Below, piece by piece: positions 22,183-34,700 of a stretch of DNA of 64,000 bases. The position numbers and the translations under genes are program-made. The notes under the pieces are model-generated. The model ran no database searches. It was given only the letters and a program-made list of their open reading frames with translations, and was not told the DNA's origin. Location of the stretch: positions 1 through 64,000 of the forward strand of contig NW_006768792.1 in NCBI RefSeq assembly GCF_000204055.1, in the 5' to 3' direction. How positions within the stretch are numbered: position 1 is the first letter of the stretch; the number at the start of each line of letters is the position of its first letter. Source of the stretch: Melampsora larici-populina 98AG31 (taxonomy: Eukaryota > Basidiomycota > Pucciniomycetes > Pucciniales > Melampsoraceae).

Positions 22183-23375
22183 TTAAAACTCATCTTCATC
22201 ATCTTTAGGTCTGTAACCACCAGTCTTGTAAAGATTGACAAGGAACAAGCTAGTACAAATCTGGCTCATTACCCTTGTCAGACATTTCAACTTATCAACA
22301 GCCTCAGCCAGCGTACCATTCCTGCGGAGAGCATCTTTGAATACCTTGAATGTGCGCTCGATCGGGTTGAAGTTGGGCGAGCAAGGTGAAAGATAGACCA
22401 ATAGAACTCCAACTGCCTCGCACAATGCTAGAATTCCACCACGGCGATGGATAGTTGCATTATCCATCACCAGAACCGAGTTTCGATTTGGGAAGCGACC
22501 CATGACAGGGAGCTTGAAACAGATCGAGAGCATCAGCTCATTATGCACAGTTAAATAAGAGAGAGAGACAGTCACTTACCAAGATGTGTTTCAAAACGGC
22601 CTGGAATTTGTCTTGACGATAGCCATTGACCTTGGCGTTGACTGCGAGTAAGCCCAATTCACAGATGGCAGCCAGCACAGTATAGTGATTCCCCGCCCTC
22701 GTACGCTTCAAAGACTTTGGTCTTTTGCCTTTCTTGGACCTAACGTGTTTTCGTTTGACATCCTGTGGTTGAAGCCCGGTCTCATCTTCATGATGGATGA
22801 AAGGATAGAGTCAGATTGGATATGAAGAAGAAGATAGAAGGCTTAGAAGGAGATGGATGCTTACCTAAGAATACCAGACACTCTGGTGGAAGATGGGCAA
22901 CTTGACCCGAATACGCTGCTCGAAGCTCGGGTGATTGGTTGCTATCAACCTTTGCAACCTTGTGAACGGTGAGGTAAAGCCGTTCCTTGAGGTCATTGGC
23001 GATAGTTTGTCAACAAGCAAGTAGATCAGTATGATCATACATCGCCTCCTGGACCTTGTCCAGGAACATGCACGGATTGGCTTCAATAAGTTCAAGCATG
23101 AACTGTCGGTCTTGGTCGGAATACAGAGTCGGACATCCTCGTTTATCATATGAATCCGGATCTCTGATGACCGCATGAGTAAGGTCGTAGAGTTCTTTCC
23201 AACATGTGAAGGTTTGCGCTGAGATCGAAGTGAGGAGATCATTGTTGATGGAGGCAACCGGTTGACCTAATATGAACTTATTGAGAGCAATAACCTTCAA
23301 CTGAGGGGAGTATTTGACATATGGCATAACAGATATGAGAGAAATAATGGACCAATTGATGGACAAATGATTCAA
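22183..23375 (-). pseudogene. Tc1/mariner (IS630-like) transposase, defective
   Basis: The N-terminal exon has a helix-turn-helix region (YSPQLKVIALNKFILGQPVA, then a second HTH with KRGCPTLYSDQD). The catalytic part follows in two further exons: DETGLQPQDVKRKHV (first Asp), VLVMDNATIHRRGG (second Asp) and LSPCSPNFNPIERTFKVFK (Glu), giving the D-D-E arrangement of a DDE_3 domain. GT-AG introns separate HHEDETG from the N-terminal exon and KHIL from LPVMGRFP. A TGA at 23010-23012 breaks the frame between the HTH and catalytic parts (LLAC-stop-QTIAND). No convincing TIR or TA duplication was found. Confidence 0.8.
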
Positions 23376-24216
23376 CGATAAGGAGTGGTTGTTATCAAGG
23401 AAGTTGAGATAAGGGTGAACCCAAGGTTGAACCTCGAATCACCTATCTCAACTGTAGGCTATGCTTATAGGAATGCCCGTATTGGGCTGTATTGCTGTGA
23501 AATTAAAAAAAATGAATTTCATTTTATCAAGCTATTCTGGATTGACTGTAGTTGCAAAAAAACACAAAAAAACTATGCACGGCAAAGGATACACAACTTT
23601 GAGTACCGTTATTCAGCCAGGTCAGCAAATTTGCTGACCTGAGCATGGGAGTGTGTCAATACCCAAAAAACAAGTTCGCACCGTGGGCCAGGTGTGAGAC
23701 CTTGCCCTCGGCGTTGGAGGATGATTTTCTGAATAACTCGAATACAGCTTACGTTTTTGACATAAACGTAACATTTAGTCATTCAGATTGGGGCGCATTG
23801 GAGATGCTCTAATTCAAAATAAACAAACAATTGCTTTTTGTCAGCAGGTTATTCAAGAAATCGCTTTTCCACAATTATTTGACTTTGTAACTTTGCCTGC
23901 GCAGGGGTGAGATGGTATGCGGGTCACATAAATGTTGGGCGAGTCGCTTCGAGGTAAAAACAGTCCTTCATTAAATTCCAGCCAAGAAAAGCTTCAAGTT
24001 ACAATTATTCTAGGAATCAACAAAGGACACAAAATGGAGTTGAAATTGATTTTCTCATACAGAAAATATCAAATCTTTACAAATAAGCGTGGATCCAATT
24101 TGAATAAAATGCTATCTAGACAATGCAATGTCCACAATATGGTACAGGTTCTTCACGTGTTATTACAAAGACAGCTCGTCTTAAAGTGTCGATGACCAAT
24201 TTCCTTCCAATTTCTA
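23376..24216. other. intergenic with palindromes
   Basis: It contains GTTGAGATAAGG and CCTATCTCAAC arms (~23403-23455), a perfect 24-bp palindrome (23618-23641) and ATTCAG/CTGAATA arms around 23611 and 23732. This may be the remains of one or more small transposons. No gene was seen. Confidence 0.4.
23618..23641. repeat. perfect 24-bp palindrome
   Basis: CAGGTCAGCAAA followed by its exact complement TTTGCTGACCTG, with no loop. Confidence 0.9.
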
Positions 24217-27200
24217 TCAAATTTCACTTCGAGGATAACCATATTCAAGTGAATCAATTTGACTATGAATCCGTTCAGATTTCTCTTCAGATTCTGAACA
24301 AAAGCTAATCACTGGGCTATGTGCTGATCTGGGAAGTTCAAATCCAGTAGTTGTTCTTCTTAATCCTAAAGAGATACCAGCTGAATGACGCCTAGCGTGA
24401 TGAACTGGAACAAGACCTAACCACTCTCGGGTACCGCGCTTGACTCTTTGAAGAATGTAAGCAAAACGTGTAGATGTTTCTTGAGAAGTTTGATCAAAGA
24501 TTTGTTCATGAGCAAAAGCATTCCTAAATCTGATCACTGGATCACCTTCATCTGTACCTTCACCGGTAAATTGTGTGAATCGAGAGGAATATCTTGATGG
24601 TCCGTATGGATCGTAATAAGAGCTGTACTCAGATGAGCTTGAGTCGTGTTGCTTACGATGCTTAGTTGCAGAAGGCAGAGATTCCAGCTTGACCTGTTCA
24701 CGGGAGTCACCGACACGGATTGAGATTCCTTTTGAGGTGCCCTCGAACATCATCTCATCCATATAAAAATACATGCGGTTTAAAAGACCGCTGTGAAAGA
24801 AGCCGCCTCGGCCGTCAACAGTAGCTAGCTGTCGCTCAATCAAAAAATCCTCTAGTTTTTTTCTTGACATTGGGCGATAACAGATGCTTGAGCGGTAGTG
24901 GGGTGAAAAGTCAGAGGGTGATTGAGATAGAGCAGGAACATCGACAGCATTTCTCCGATACCTGACATACGAAAGAGTTGAATCAGCCACATTCGACATC
25001 CAGGAAGATGAAAGAAATATAAAGCCTGACTCACACATCGTCAAAGAAAGTATACCACCACCTTGTCAATTTGTTTTTATGAATAAACTGTAATCGATCA
25101 TCAACGGCTCGCAGTGATCCACGACAGACTTCCGGAAAATCACGCATCTTAGGATCTACTTCTTCCAACTTGATATGCTCAGCCAATGATGCCGCAGTAA
25201 CATCTTCTTTCATCAACAAGTTGAGTAAGAATGAATATGACATAGTGTTGAGCTTCCAAGCAAACTGGGTAGCAAAATAATCACGTCTACTCTTAAGATG
25301 GGTTTGTATCGAGCCTATTTTTGTGCCAATAACGTGCTTATTGTCTTGAAAGATTCTGGCAAGTCCGGGAGAAAGTTTAAAATCATCCAGCAGACCGATT
25401 GAGTGCGCCTCCCGCGTGTACTTTATCTTACTGGTGACTGAACCATTTGACTTAGCTAGTTGTCCGTCACAGTAATTTATAGTAACCTCAAATCCCGAGT
25501 TATAGTTATACCCTCGCCAGCTCAAGTCACAATTACGCCTGATCTTCAGAATTCCACTGCGGAAATGAATGCGCGAGTCTGCGTTTCGCCTGAATAAGCC
25601 TTTCTTACCCTTGACTCGCTCCCATTCCTCTGTGAGGGGTGCAAACACTTCTTTGCCTTCGAGAGATCGTAGTAGTAAGCGGACTTGTCGTCGCATCAGT
25701 ATTTCCATCGTATTATTTTGATTTACATAAGCTTGTAGATCTTCTGATTGAGTAATGAATATTGGATCAGGAGACTGATCGTATCTAAAGATCACAGTAA
25801 ATGGAAAAGGAACTACGTCGGCCCTTCCAAAGAATGTTGTCACGTTGTGCGCGTAGGGAGGGGTGCGCGGCTTCCAAAAGCAATCGGGTCCCGTGAACTC
25901 GTGGATGATAAGACCGCGTATGACGTTGTGATCATTGTTTTGCCTATTTGATGTGACCATCTCCGCATTGGCTCTTGTGTATTCTTGTAGCCCTACAGTC
26001 CGCAAGATTTTCAAATTCTCAATCAATCTCTCACCCTGAGTACCTTTGAATCCAAGTAGATATGGTGGTCCTGTGTTCTCTTCCGACCACTTGAAAGACG
26101 TTTTGTTCATGATTTTGTAATCTGGTAAGGCCAACAGTCTTTCTTGGAAGGATGCCGAAGAATAAACTTAGATTCAACCCTTCGGGTATTGTGTTCTGAT
26201 AAAGAAGTCTGAACTGAACAAACGCACAGTGTACATATCGTTTCCTGCCACACACGCCGAGTGATATGTTTAGCCAAGTCTAGCTGCGGGGAGAATAAAT
26301 CTATACTAAAATCTAAGCGTTTCTGATACCGTTTGATTACGCGTTGAAATATCGGAGTACGAATAATTGTAAAATAAGCGTTCAAAACATATATCTACGT
26401 GAGATGATGAAGCATGGATGAAATCAGGAAATGGCCGCTGAGAATCCTTCGGGCATATGATCACGGAGAAACGTAATGACGAACTAGCGCAGTAATCACT
26501 ACAAGCAGGGGACCACCCAGAACGCGACTTCCTTTGACTTTGAGGGCAACCAACAATCCTATGAAGCTAAGGAGAATATCATACATAATCGGACATACTG
26601 TTTGATATCTCACAAGGAAAATTCGCTTTCATACCTGATCACAAGATACCCAAATTTACCAACAGTGTCAGACGCATTTTGTGTTGGATGGATGAAAGGT
26701 TTGGCCCTCAGCTGTATAGCTAGAAAGATAAAAAAGACACCCATCTATGGCGCGATTGAAGGAGGAAAAGACATTAATCAGAGGCATTTATAAATGTGTA
26801 AGGCAAATTGGATAGTACCGAAATTCCTTCACGAAAGACGTTGACGCGATCCCGGGGAAGATTTCTAAACAAACAATTATCCTTGATGACTAGCGTTCCA
26901 ATAAGGATTGTGGCCAGCTTGACGATCATAGAGAATGCTTTGAAGCCACTCCAACGGCGACGGTAACCTATTAGCACGCTGCTTTAGTGCTGTCGTGTTC
27001 ATGCGGTACATCACGGGTGAATTGACTTACAGCTGTACAGATATACGAATGGTCCTTGGTCGCAATCGACGAGACGCATGTACTCTTGGTCGACGGCGTT
27101 ACGCTTTTCTCCTAGTTCAGTATACTCATCTACTTTGGGTGCTTCAACATTCACCGTTTGCCACAATCTTATAGGGAACCATAACGATAATGTACAGATA

Positions 27201-29214
27201 TTGAACATTGATGCCAGAATTATAGGTACTGTCCAGTTGATGTTGATCAAAACTCCTTGTGGTTTTTTCATCGTGGTAGTGTAGCAAAAGTCCAAAGAGG
27301 CACGATATAGATCTGAAGGTCCGAGGGGGTCCACTTGTGGTTGATCGCTATTAACATACGGATTGGGAATCGCCCAAAAGTCACTTGTCCAAGCAAGAGC
27401 GCCTATACTGATTTTGGAAAGGGGGACCTATACCATGGATGATGTGAAAGTTTTTTGGGTCAACGGATATCTGACGAGGTTATGGACGTCAAGACTCCTT
27501 GGGATGCAAAACTCACATAAAACGAGGTAAGGAGAAAAGTGAGAGTAGTGATGTAAGTTTTGCTTTGTCTCCACGTCGAACGAATCTTGGAATTGTGGAA
27601 ATTGTCTTCCATATCGAAACCTTCCCCAAACCGCGCTGAGTTAGATAGCCTTCTTTGAGGTCCTGTCCACCCACCTGTAAGTCTATAAAATTCATAAAGA
27701 CCCAAAGCACAGATGCATCCGAAAATCCAGAACCAGAGCACTGCTTTTCCAAACGCACTGACAAAATCAAGCCCGACAACGGCCGGGATCCGTCCGAATA
27801 GGACGTTTACTATGGTCAAGTTTGAAGACGCAGCCGAGTCGAATATTGGTGTAGTCGTAGGCAGAGGCGATTGCCAATAGTCACTTCGGAATCCAATGAG
27901 AAGACCGATCATCTGTGACATGTCCCGAAACATCTCGATATTCATCAAAGACATAGCATAAGGGGTATCCTCTGCATCAAGTATCGTGTCCATTCCCAAT
28001 GAAATTATGTCAGTCATTGAAAGAAGCGATGCTGATGCGGATCTATTCAGCTTCAGATCAGTGATTGTCAGATTCGCGGGTAAGAGGTGCATCGGCAAGA
28101 AGATGAGTCTCCGAATTCTTTCTTTTTTAGGAGCCTTGGCACGCGAAGCCGGGATTTCGGAAGGAAGATCCGGTAGGAATGAGATTGTAGACGTATTTAC
28201 AAACGGTTCTGAATCGTGATGCGAGCCTCGCTCGAAGTCAGACTCCTTGCTTGACGAATACTTTTGCTCTGTCTTTGAAGGGATGTCGGAGATTTCGTTA
28301 TTCATACGATGGTTTACCATTTTCGTGCACTTTCGTCCTCTGGTGCGGTGAAAAGGATTCCAATTATACGACGGGGGGTCTTGGGAGGTGCCGCGGATCC
28401 AGTCTCGCCAGGTTGAGCCCTCTTGTTCACTCATATCATTAATTCTCACTTCTTCAAAGCATGCATCTTCGATGCTCTCAAGCAACTCGTCAAGTGCCGG
28501 TAGTAACAAAGCTGGTGCGCCACGTGTGAATACGCGATGTGCCGGAACTCCGATTTTGGATCCCGTGGAAGATATAGTTGACTCGCCTCCCGTCAGAAGG
28601 GGTTTTCTATCGATTGTAGGATCTGTCGAGGTCTCAAAAACGCGAGAAAAGTCGGTAGATCCGTTGGACATACGCTTCGTCAAAAGCTGTTTGTGATACG
28701 TGTCGGTGACCAGAGTGCAATTTTGAGATGATGGTCCAGAAGAAGATTCAATGACAGATGGACATGCTGAGTCCTGAGACACATCCATTTTACGAAAGGA
28801 ATGGGAATCAGTTCTCGGCTCATTATCCTGTATTTGACCCAGATTGAGGAATGGGGCAGCTACACAAGCTGTAAGATCTTGCGGGCTTAGTGTCGTAGAG
28901 GAATCTGATGTATTGACCATTTCCATGGAGCTACATTGGACCGGATTAGTGGGCGCACTTGGGATAGGATCCGGCTCGGGATCAACATGTATGATTGGAG
29001 GAAGACAACCCGTGGTCAAAACGGGTGAGCAAAACTTGAAGACTGGAGGCTGTGGCAAAGGTGATAGATGCCGGCTGGCGCGAGTCGAAGAACCCTCGGA
29101 AGCGTCGGCTTTGGTTCGTTTGGCTGAGTTGGTATGTTTTAAAGCTTGTTCTTCATAAAGTGATACTAACGAGGAGATCTTGGTGTTTGGTCGTCCCGCT
29201 GAGCTTCTTGACAT
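24217..29214 (-). CDS. large polytopic membrane protein of unknown function
   Basis: A long N-terminal exon (29214 to ~27480) begins MSRSSAGRPNTKISS and is Ser/Thr-rich and probably cytosolic. It then has hydrophobic segments (VLWFWIFGCICALGLYEFY; ITTLTFLLTSFYVSF). Later exons add VPIILASMFNICTLSLWF, a YLYSC/YRRRWSGFKAFSMIVKL junction whose splice phases agree (intron ~27029-26970), and FIGLLVALKVKG with GGPLLVVITALV. Next come a ~360-residue soluble region (25031-26134) and a C-terminal Ser-rich exon (to 24217) with SSSSEYSSYYDPYG. At least six membrane spans are likely and the total may exceed 1,300 aa. Some intron borders (near 27470 and 26460-26390) are uncertain. The repeated hydrophobic-then-RRW layout suggests a conserved basidiomycete membrane family, but I do not recognise it. 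Confidence 0.65.
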
Positions 29215-30119
29215 ATTCTATTTCAGGTTTTCTTCGGCACAGACGGCGTTGAGCGCGAGACAAACAAAAGGAAGCGACAAATCTTGAAAGCGATGCAGAA
29301 AGGGCATACGGAAGATTCCGCTGTGAGTTCAGAGAGCAGCTGCTGTGACGAAAAGCCTTTTACCAAGGCGTGTCATGGCAGCCGTGGTCTTACATAAACT
29401 CTGGACCTGATCGATCATCTACTTGAGCTGTCTTCGCAGGACACCATAGATGGTACATCACCCGAGAGGTGGGATCGTGAAGTTCGTGCGCATTTTATGT
29501 TTAGACGCGTCCCGAAAGAAGGGTGGTATGGCCCTGAGGCTGAAAGACCAACACTTGCAAATTGAGGTGTGGCAATAGGTGAATGTCTTCTTTCGTGAAT
29601 GGTGTTCTATTATTCTACAGCCGTCGTGAGGAAGTGGGATATTTACCTTTTTTATACGATGGACGAGAGAGGAGGGTGGAGGACAAACCTCAAACCCCGA
29701 AACACAAACCTGTATTGCCCTGTACAGATACTCGATTTTCGAGTAACTCTCATCAGACCTCACCGGAACATCATGAAATGTTGTCCCAAAAACAGTTACT
29801 CACAAACTTAAGGAATAGAACACATTAGTTAGGTGTGGCAAAAAGTCCCTTAGTACGCAGACCAAGGGACGGTAAATTTCAAATCCAATCCTAACCTAAC
29901 ACCCCACGGGGTGGCCAGCGGAACAACAAATGTACAGCGTCACACTAAGAATGATACGCTAACAAATGTGAAATTAAAGCCTAATGAGGATAACAATGAA
30001 TAATTTTGTATAACTGACTAAAAAATATAAAAATACGAAACTAATAATCAAAACCCCTATCACTCAAAATGAAATAATTCCCCACAACAACCAAACCAAT
30101 AAAGTAAAAGGGTGGAGAG
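29215..30119. other. intergenic with a dispersed repeat
   Basis: Promoter region of the membrane protein gene, then a 116-bp repeat (29659-29774) shared with 44918-45033, then AT-rich DNA up to the hAT element. No gene was seen. Confidence 0.45.
29659..29774 (-). repeat. 116-bp dispersed repeat, copy 1
   Basis: Its reverse complement matches 44918-45033 with only a few differences (for example TCCGGTGAGG versus TCTGGTGAGG, ACTCGAAAATCGAGT versus ACTCAAAAATTGAGT). The differing bases are CG versus TG/CA pairs, as expected from CpG decay of the other copy. It contains an internal palindrome around ACTCGAAAATCGAGT. Confidence 0.88.
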
Positions 30120-30265
30120 CAACGCTGGGCCGCTGCGTTGCGTTTCACGCAACGGGGGGTTGCGTTGCCCCGCAGCGGTGTTTTTTTTGGCTCAAAAGGC
30201 GCAGCGAAGCGGGCAATGAAATTACCCGATGCGTTGCGCGTTGCGCAACGCCAGCAACGGCGGTG
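30120..30265. repeat. GC-rich GCGTTGC subterminal region, left
   Basis: Dense in GCGTTGCG, CGCAACG and GCAGCG words with internal inverted copies (for example TTGCGTTTCACGCAA). It contrasts strongly with the AT-rich surroundings. Confidence 0.75.
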
Positions 30266-30374
30266 ATGACCGTCAAAACCTCATTATGAAGGAGTTGTGC
30301 AAATATGTTGTTATTGCATTGTTTACTACGTGTGTTAATATGGAAAAGCACTTGTAAAAAAAATTAAAAAAAAA

Positions 30375-33300
30375 TTAAGTTCCACCTTTTCTGCCACCAA
30401 AAGCCTGAATCGCTTCGTTCACCTCGGTGTACTTGTGCGCTAAAGGTACCCCTTGACGTATCCAGAGCCTCGCACCCACACAACACTCAATGGTCTTTGG
30501 CACGAGTGAAACACGATCGGATGAGCAGACATCTGCAGCAGCCAAAAATGTTCTTTCGACTGTAGCCGACCCCGCTGGAAGACTCATGTAATCTCGAGCT
30601 AGAGATGCTAACACCGGAAATGCCATACAGTTCGCCTGAAGAGATGAAGATTGTAAAACATATCAACAAATTGAGTAAAGACGTGTATGAAATCAAATGT
30701 CCACATACCTCCCACCATGGCAGAATAGCCTTGCTTTCCCGTGCGTTATCGGTGATAGCCATTGGTTGTGATCCTTTCAAATAGGCTGCAACTTCGTCTA
30801 GCTGAACTTCGGGCTCTTGAGCTTTGAAAAGCTGGAAGACACCAGTGGTTGGAATTCGTGAGTTTTCCTTGGGTGGTGCAGGTGTCTCCTTAGGAGTGGC
30901 TAATGTGACCTCTTCCTTTCGCTTGTTGAATTTGCTTCGAAATAGATTTCCTGCACGGACGGTGTGCGGATGTTGGGGTCCAAAAGCCTGTTCATAGAAT
31001 GCTAGTCGAAAGAAGGGATTGAGGAGGCTTGCCATGACCGTGGTGTCACATCGCAAAGCCTCTTCGAGATACTTGTCGACACGAGCTTGCATCGACATGA
31101 TCATAGGTAAGAGGGCATCCCCAATCTGAAGTTCCTTAGCCCGATTTGCAAGGTGAACCTTCAGCGCATAGAATTCTGGGATTACCATGGATCCTGTCGG
31201 TCCATCGCCCTCCATACGCTTGGTCAGATCGAGGAACGGCTGTTAAAAGAACTGGTTTAGAACACATGACAAGGTTAAAATGAAAGTTAGACTACTTACT
31301 TCAAGTTCGCTAGTCAATTCCTCAAGCGAGTCCCAGTCATCGGGAGTAAAGTAAATCTCATGGAAATATCCGCGCGGTTTTTTAGAAGACCTAGCTCTTT
31401 TTTTCTTGCTTCTAACACGTTCGAGGTCTTCAGCAAGAAGTTTGTTGACAACCTATAATACAAATGCAGATAAGTAATGATAGGTCAGGTGGAAGCTGTT
31501 CACCAACTGACCTTGCGTGCCTGCACTAAACGATTGAGTGAGTCGAATTCGGCGTTCCATCGAGTCGCATTATATCCTGGTATCAGCGGTAACAACTTCA
31601 AGTTTAGACTTTTTGCTTTTCGAGCGAAATGTCTTCTCCACGCCGCAGATCGAGCAACTCTGCGTGAAACAAAATTGGCCTAAAGTAACCAAAAGACATA
31701 GTCAGAAATGTAACCATGGAGGTGCAGAATGTGAGATAGGGGAGGGAGAGGATGTGATTACCTTACTAATCAGAATATTAAGCTCGTTCGCATGCTTCCT
31801 GGAAGCACTATTTTTGAAAACATCAAGATTGGAGGCTTCAGTCGAGTTAATGGGATCATCATTGTCCATTTGATCCTCCACATCTTCATCATAGTCTGGA
31901 GCACAGGCTACCAGATCTTCAACCTCTGAATCATGATCGGTTTTGTCTTCTTCTTCAGGTATGACTTCATCATCATCGTCTTCGGCTTCGATGACAATCA
32001 TGTTCTCTTGGTTTTCGTCTTCCTCCTCTTCTGCAATGACTGGCATCTTCTCAGATATCGGAAAAACCCCTAGAAGGGATTCGCGCTGTTGGTCTCGTGA
32101 GGGTGTGGAGCGTCCTAGTTCGGCCAGTCCACCTTTGACTGTGGATGAAATCTTATGCAGGAAACAGCGATGATAGTCAGTTTTCGGATCCCAGGTGTAA
32201 GATTGACCGGGAGAGGGTGTGATTTCGTCTTCGGCAATTTGGAATTGAGTGTGCATCTCCTCGCTCATGGTTATGTTATTTGATCCAGAGTCTGTGACCT
32301 GGCCTAACATGTGATAGTAGTAAAGACGATTTGGTTAGGCTCGATTGTTTAGGTAAATTGATTCAGAGAAGATGAGAGAAGAAGTTAAAAAAACCTATCT
32401 TGTAATGAAGCTTGTGCTTCTTCATGAAATGAACCAGCGGCTGAGCAAGCCATTTTCCGTTATGATGCCAAGCTATGAGTTTTAGAGTGAGGTGCCGAAC
32501 TTGATAGGTCCATTTTTCATTGATGTATGCAACCAAAACCCCTAAGAACGCATGAATGTTGTTTGCGGTTGTCCAACCGTCGTGGATGAGGGTAAATTGG
32601 CCCTGGTTGCCCTACGTAAAATAAGAGTTCAATGTTAGTAAAGGAACTAATCTTATTAACTTGATGTCGTTGTACATCAAAACTTACAACTATTTCTTTC
32701 AACACAGTGTCTTTAAATGACATATACATCCCAGCTGCCTCTCTCGCGACCCACGTGCGCCCAAAGACCTTGATGTCGCGCCGGATGTAGCGGAAGGCAA
32801 GTCGTAAGTAGTGATCTTCAATTCTGCTCCAAGGGAGCGCTCCAGCAAGAATCCAAACAGTTAGAATTTGATTGAGTGTGGTGTTGTCGAATTTTTTGGA
32901 TTCCTTCACGTCAAAAAACTCGGTCATCGAGTGCTGGTTCTTCTCATCGGCAGTCTTCTTATGCTTTTCGAAGGCTGTCGGTGGCAGGTTGCCTCCGGCG
33001 TCAATGGCCTTTTGGCGGGCTTTACATACAGGTCGAGTTCTTCCTTTCTTGCCAACGTAACCGTCTCGGTGTGACTTAAGGTTGGAATAAGAGTCAACTG
33101 AGGCTCGAGCCACAGTACCACACCATAGGCACTCATATGAAAGGGGTTTAAGTGTTCAATCCTGGTGATTCATATTTAATGTTAATAAATCGCAATAATA
33201 TTGATTTAATATTACAAAAGGAACTTACATCACCCTGCTTATAGGTAGGTTCGGCAAAGTAATCTCGAACCTCATCGTACTCCATTTCCTCTTCGGATTG

Positions 33301-33803
33301 TTCTTCTAAAACCTTAGCTCGCTTAGTTTTTTGCCGATCGGTTAAACCGTCATCGGAATCTTGGTTCATCTCGCCCTCCGAAGGAACATCTTCTTCATTC
33401 GGCTATTTGAGAAAGTTGACTTTGGTTAGCAAGCGGAACTCACAAAGCGATGAGTAAGATTCATATATCAAATTCCAAAGTCACTCACTGCTGAAGCTCT
33501 CGTTGGTTGTTCCTTTTGTTTCTTGGTTTGGGAGCCTTTGGAAGTCGATTTGTTAACTGAGCTTTGGGTTTCCTTGCTCCCACCTGCCTTCTTGCGCGAT
33601 GTAGATTTGGACGATGGAAGAGCAATTGAAATGCGGCTATCAGAGGAAGGTTGAATCATGGTAGATAAGTCTTTACGAGGTGTCGGTGGACGAATGGAAC
33701 GTCGAAGAGGGGTTGAAGGGACAATTTGAGTCGAAGAGATATTGGTCTGGGACTGAGAGTCAGACGGAGGAGGATTCGGATCATCGACTGGGCTACTAGC
33801 CAT
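30375..33803 (-). CDS. hAT-family transposase
   Basis: Start MASSPVDDPNPPPSDSQSQ at 33803. A polar N-terminus is followed by a BED-like zinc finger (CLWCGTVARASVDSYSNLKSHRDG), TLNQILTVWILAGALPWSRIE, a catalytic block with GQFTLIHDGWTTANN (Asp) and a second with TDSGSNNITMSEEM. A very acidic insert (VIAEEEEDENQEN to EDQMDNDD) precedes NATRWNAEFDSL. The C-terminal dimerisation domain is FPVLASLARDYMSLPAGSATVERTFLAAADVC, ending AFGGRKGGT. Seven or more introns with GT-AG borders separate these blocks and I saw no in-frame stop, so the gene may still be functional. hAT transposases act in the nucleus on short TIRs and make 8-bp duplications. Confidence 0.88.
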
Positions 33804-34139
33804 ACTGAATGATGTGGAAAAGAAAACAGTACAGAGTAGATGGAGAAATATGTCAAAAAAGCCAGGGAAAATAGAATTTAAGTGGAGAAACGAGTAAACT
33901 GGGGCGAGTGCTGGAGGAACTTGAACTGGAGTGTCCTGATGAAAACGGTGTTGAGATTGAGAACTGATAGAAGAGTTGATTCGAGGGAGAAATTGAATCC
34001 ATGGTTCCGACCATCCAATACGAGCCATGGAAATACACAACAGATGGCCTGCTTTCGGTGATATTTTTGGACCTTCTGGGCTAGCTGATCGAGGTGGTTT
34101 CATCTTGCAGGTACACCACGAACCCCCTTTTCGTTAGAA

Positions 34140-34515
34140 AACCGGTGCAATACCGCAAGAGCACCACACTATGTTGCAGTTGTGGTGCGGTTGCGTAGCG
34201 CTTTTGGGCGCCGCAATAGCAACGCAATATAGTGCGGTGCCAGCGCTCCGCAATCCGGGTTCAAAAAACCCCTTGGTCAGAAACCCGCACCGCAATTGCG
34301 GTCGGTTTTTGACGGTTATTTAGGGCAAATATTGCAGAAATAGGGCAATATTGCGCATTTTCCGCAATATTTGCCCAACCGCTCCGCAACGGCAAGTTAC
34401 AAAAAAAACACCCCATTGCGGAGTGGTTGCGTAGCGTAATAATGCGCCGACTGCGCAACACAATGGAAATAGGTCGAAATCCATTGCGTTGCGTAGCGCT
34501 TGCGGTGTTGACCGG
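34140..34515. repeat. GC-rich TTGCGGAG/GCGTAGCGC subterminal region, right
   Basis: Repeated GGTTGCGTAGCGC (three copies, ~34188, 34425 and 34490), TCCGCAAT and TTGCGGT words in both orientations. It lies upstream of the hAT transposase start and probably holds transposase-binding sites. Confidence 0.72.
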
Positions 34516-34555
34516 TGTGAGCGGGTTTTAAAAATCACAATCACAGCAGGAGAGA

Positions 34556-34645
34556 TACCCGTTGGGATACAGGCCCGTATCCCGGGTTGTCACAGGTTGA
34601 TCAAATACAGTTGATCAACCACTTTATCACAGTTATTAAACTGTG
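34556..34645. repeat. cluster of three small hairpins
   Basis: GGGATAC/GTATCCC (~34564-34581), GGTTGATCAA/TTGATCAACC with a 6-base loop (~34595-34620) and CACAGTT/AACTGTG (~34627-34645), in immediate succession. They may be the edge of the hAT element or of the following CACTA-like element. Confidence 0.7.
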
Positions 34646-34700
34646 GCCTTATCGACACATTGCAGAGCCATGATTCAACACACCAGAGATTCTTCGGATC

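Larger units (their letters stand above)
30120..34530. mobile_element. hAT-superfamily DNA transposon
   Basis: An apparently intact transposase gene (30375-33803) lies between two unusually GC-rich flanks dense in GCGTTGC/TTGCGGAG motifs (30120-30265 and 34140-34515), which resemble hAT subterminal repeats. The left flank begins CAACGCTGGGCCGCTGCG after GTGGAGAG. I could not find a matching 8-bp duplication or a clear TIR on the right, so the borders are approximate. Confidence 0.75.

Noticed and set aside
30120..34530. An 8-bp target duplication for the hAT element (GTGGAGAG on the left)
   Set aside because: No matching octamer found at the right side; borders left approximate.
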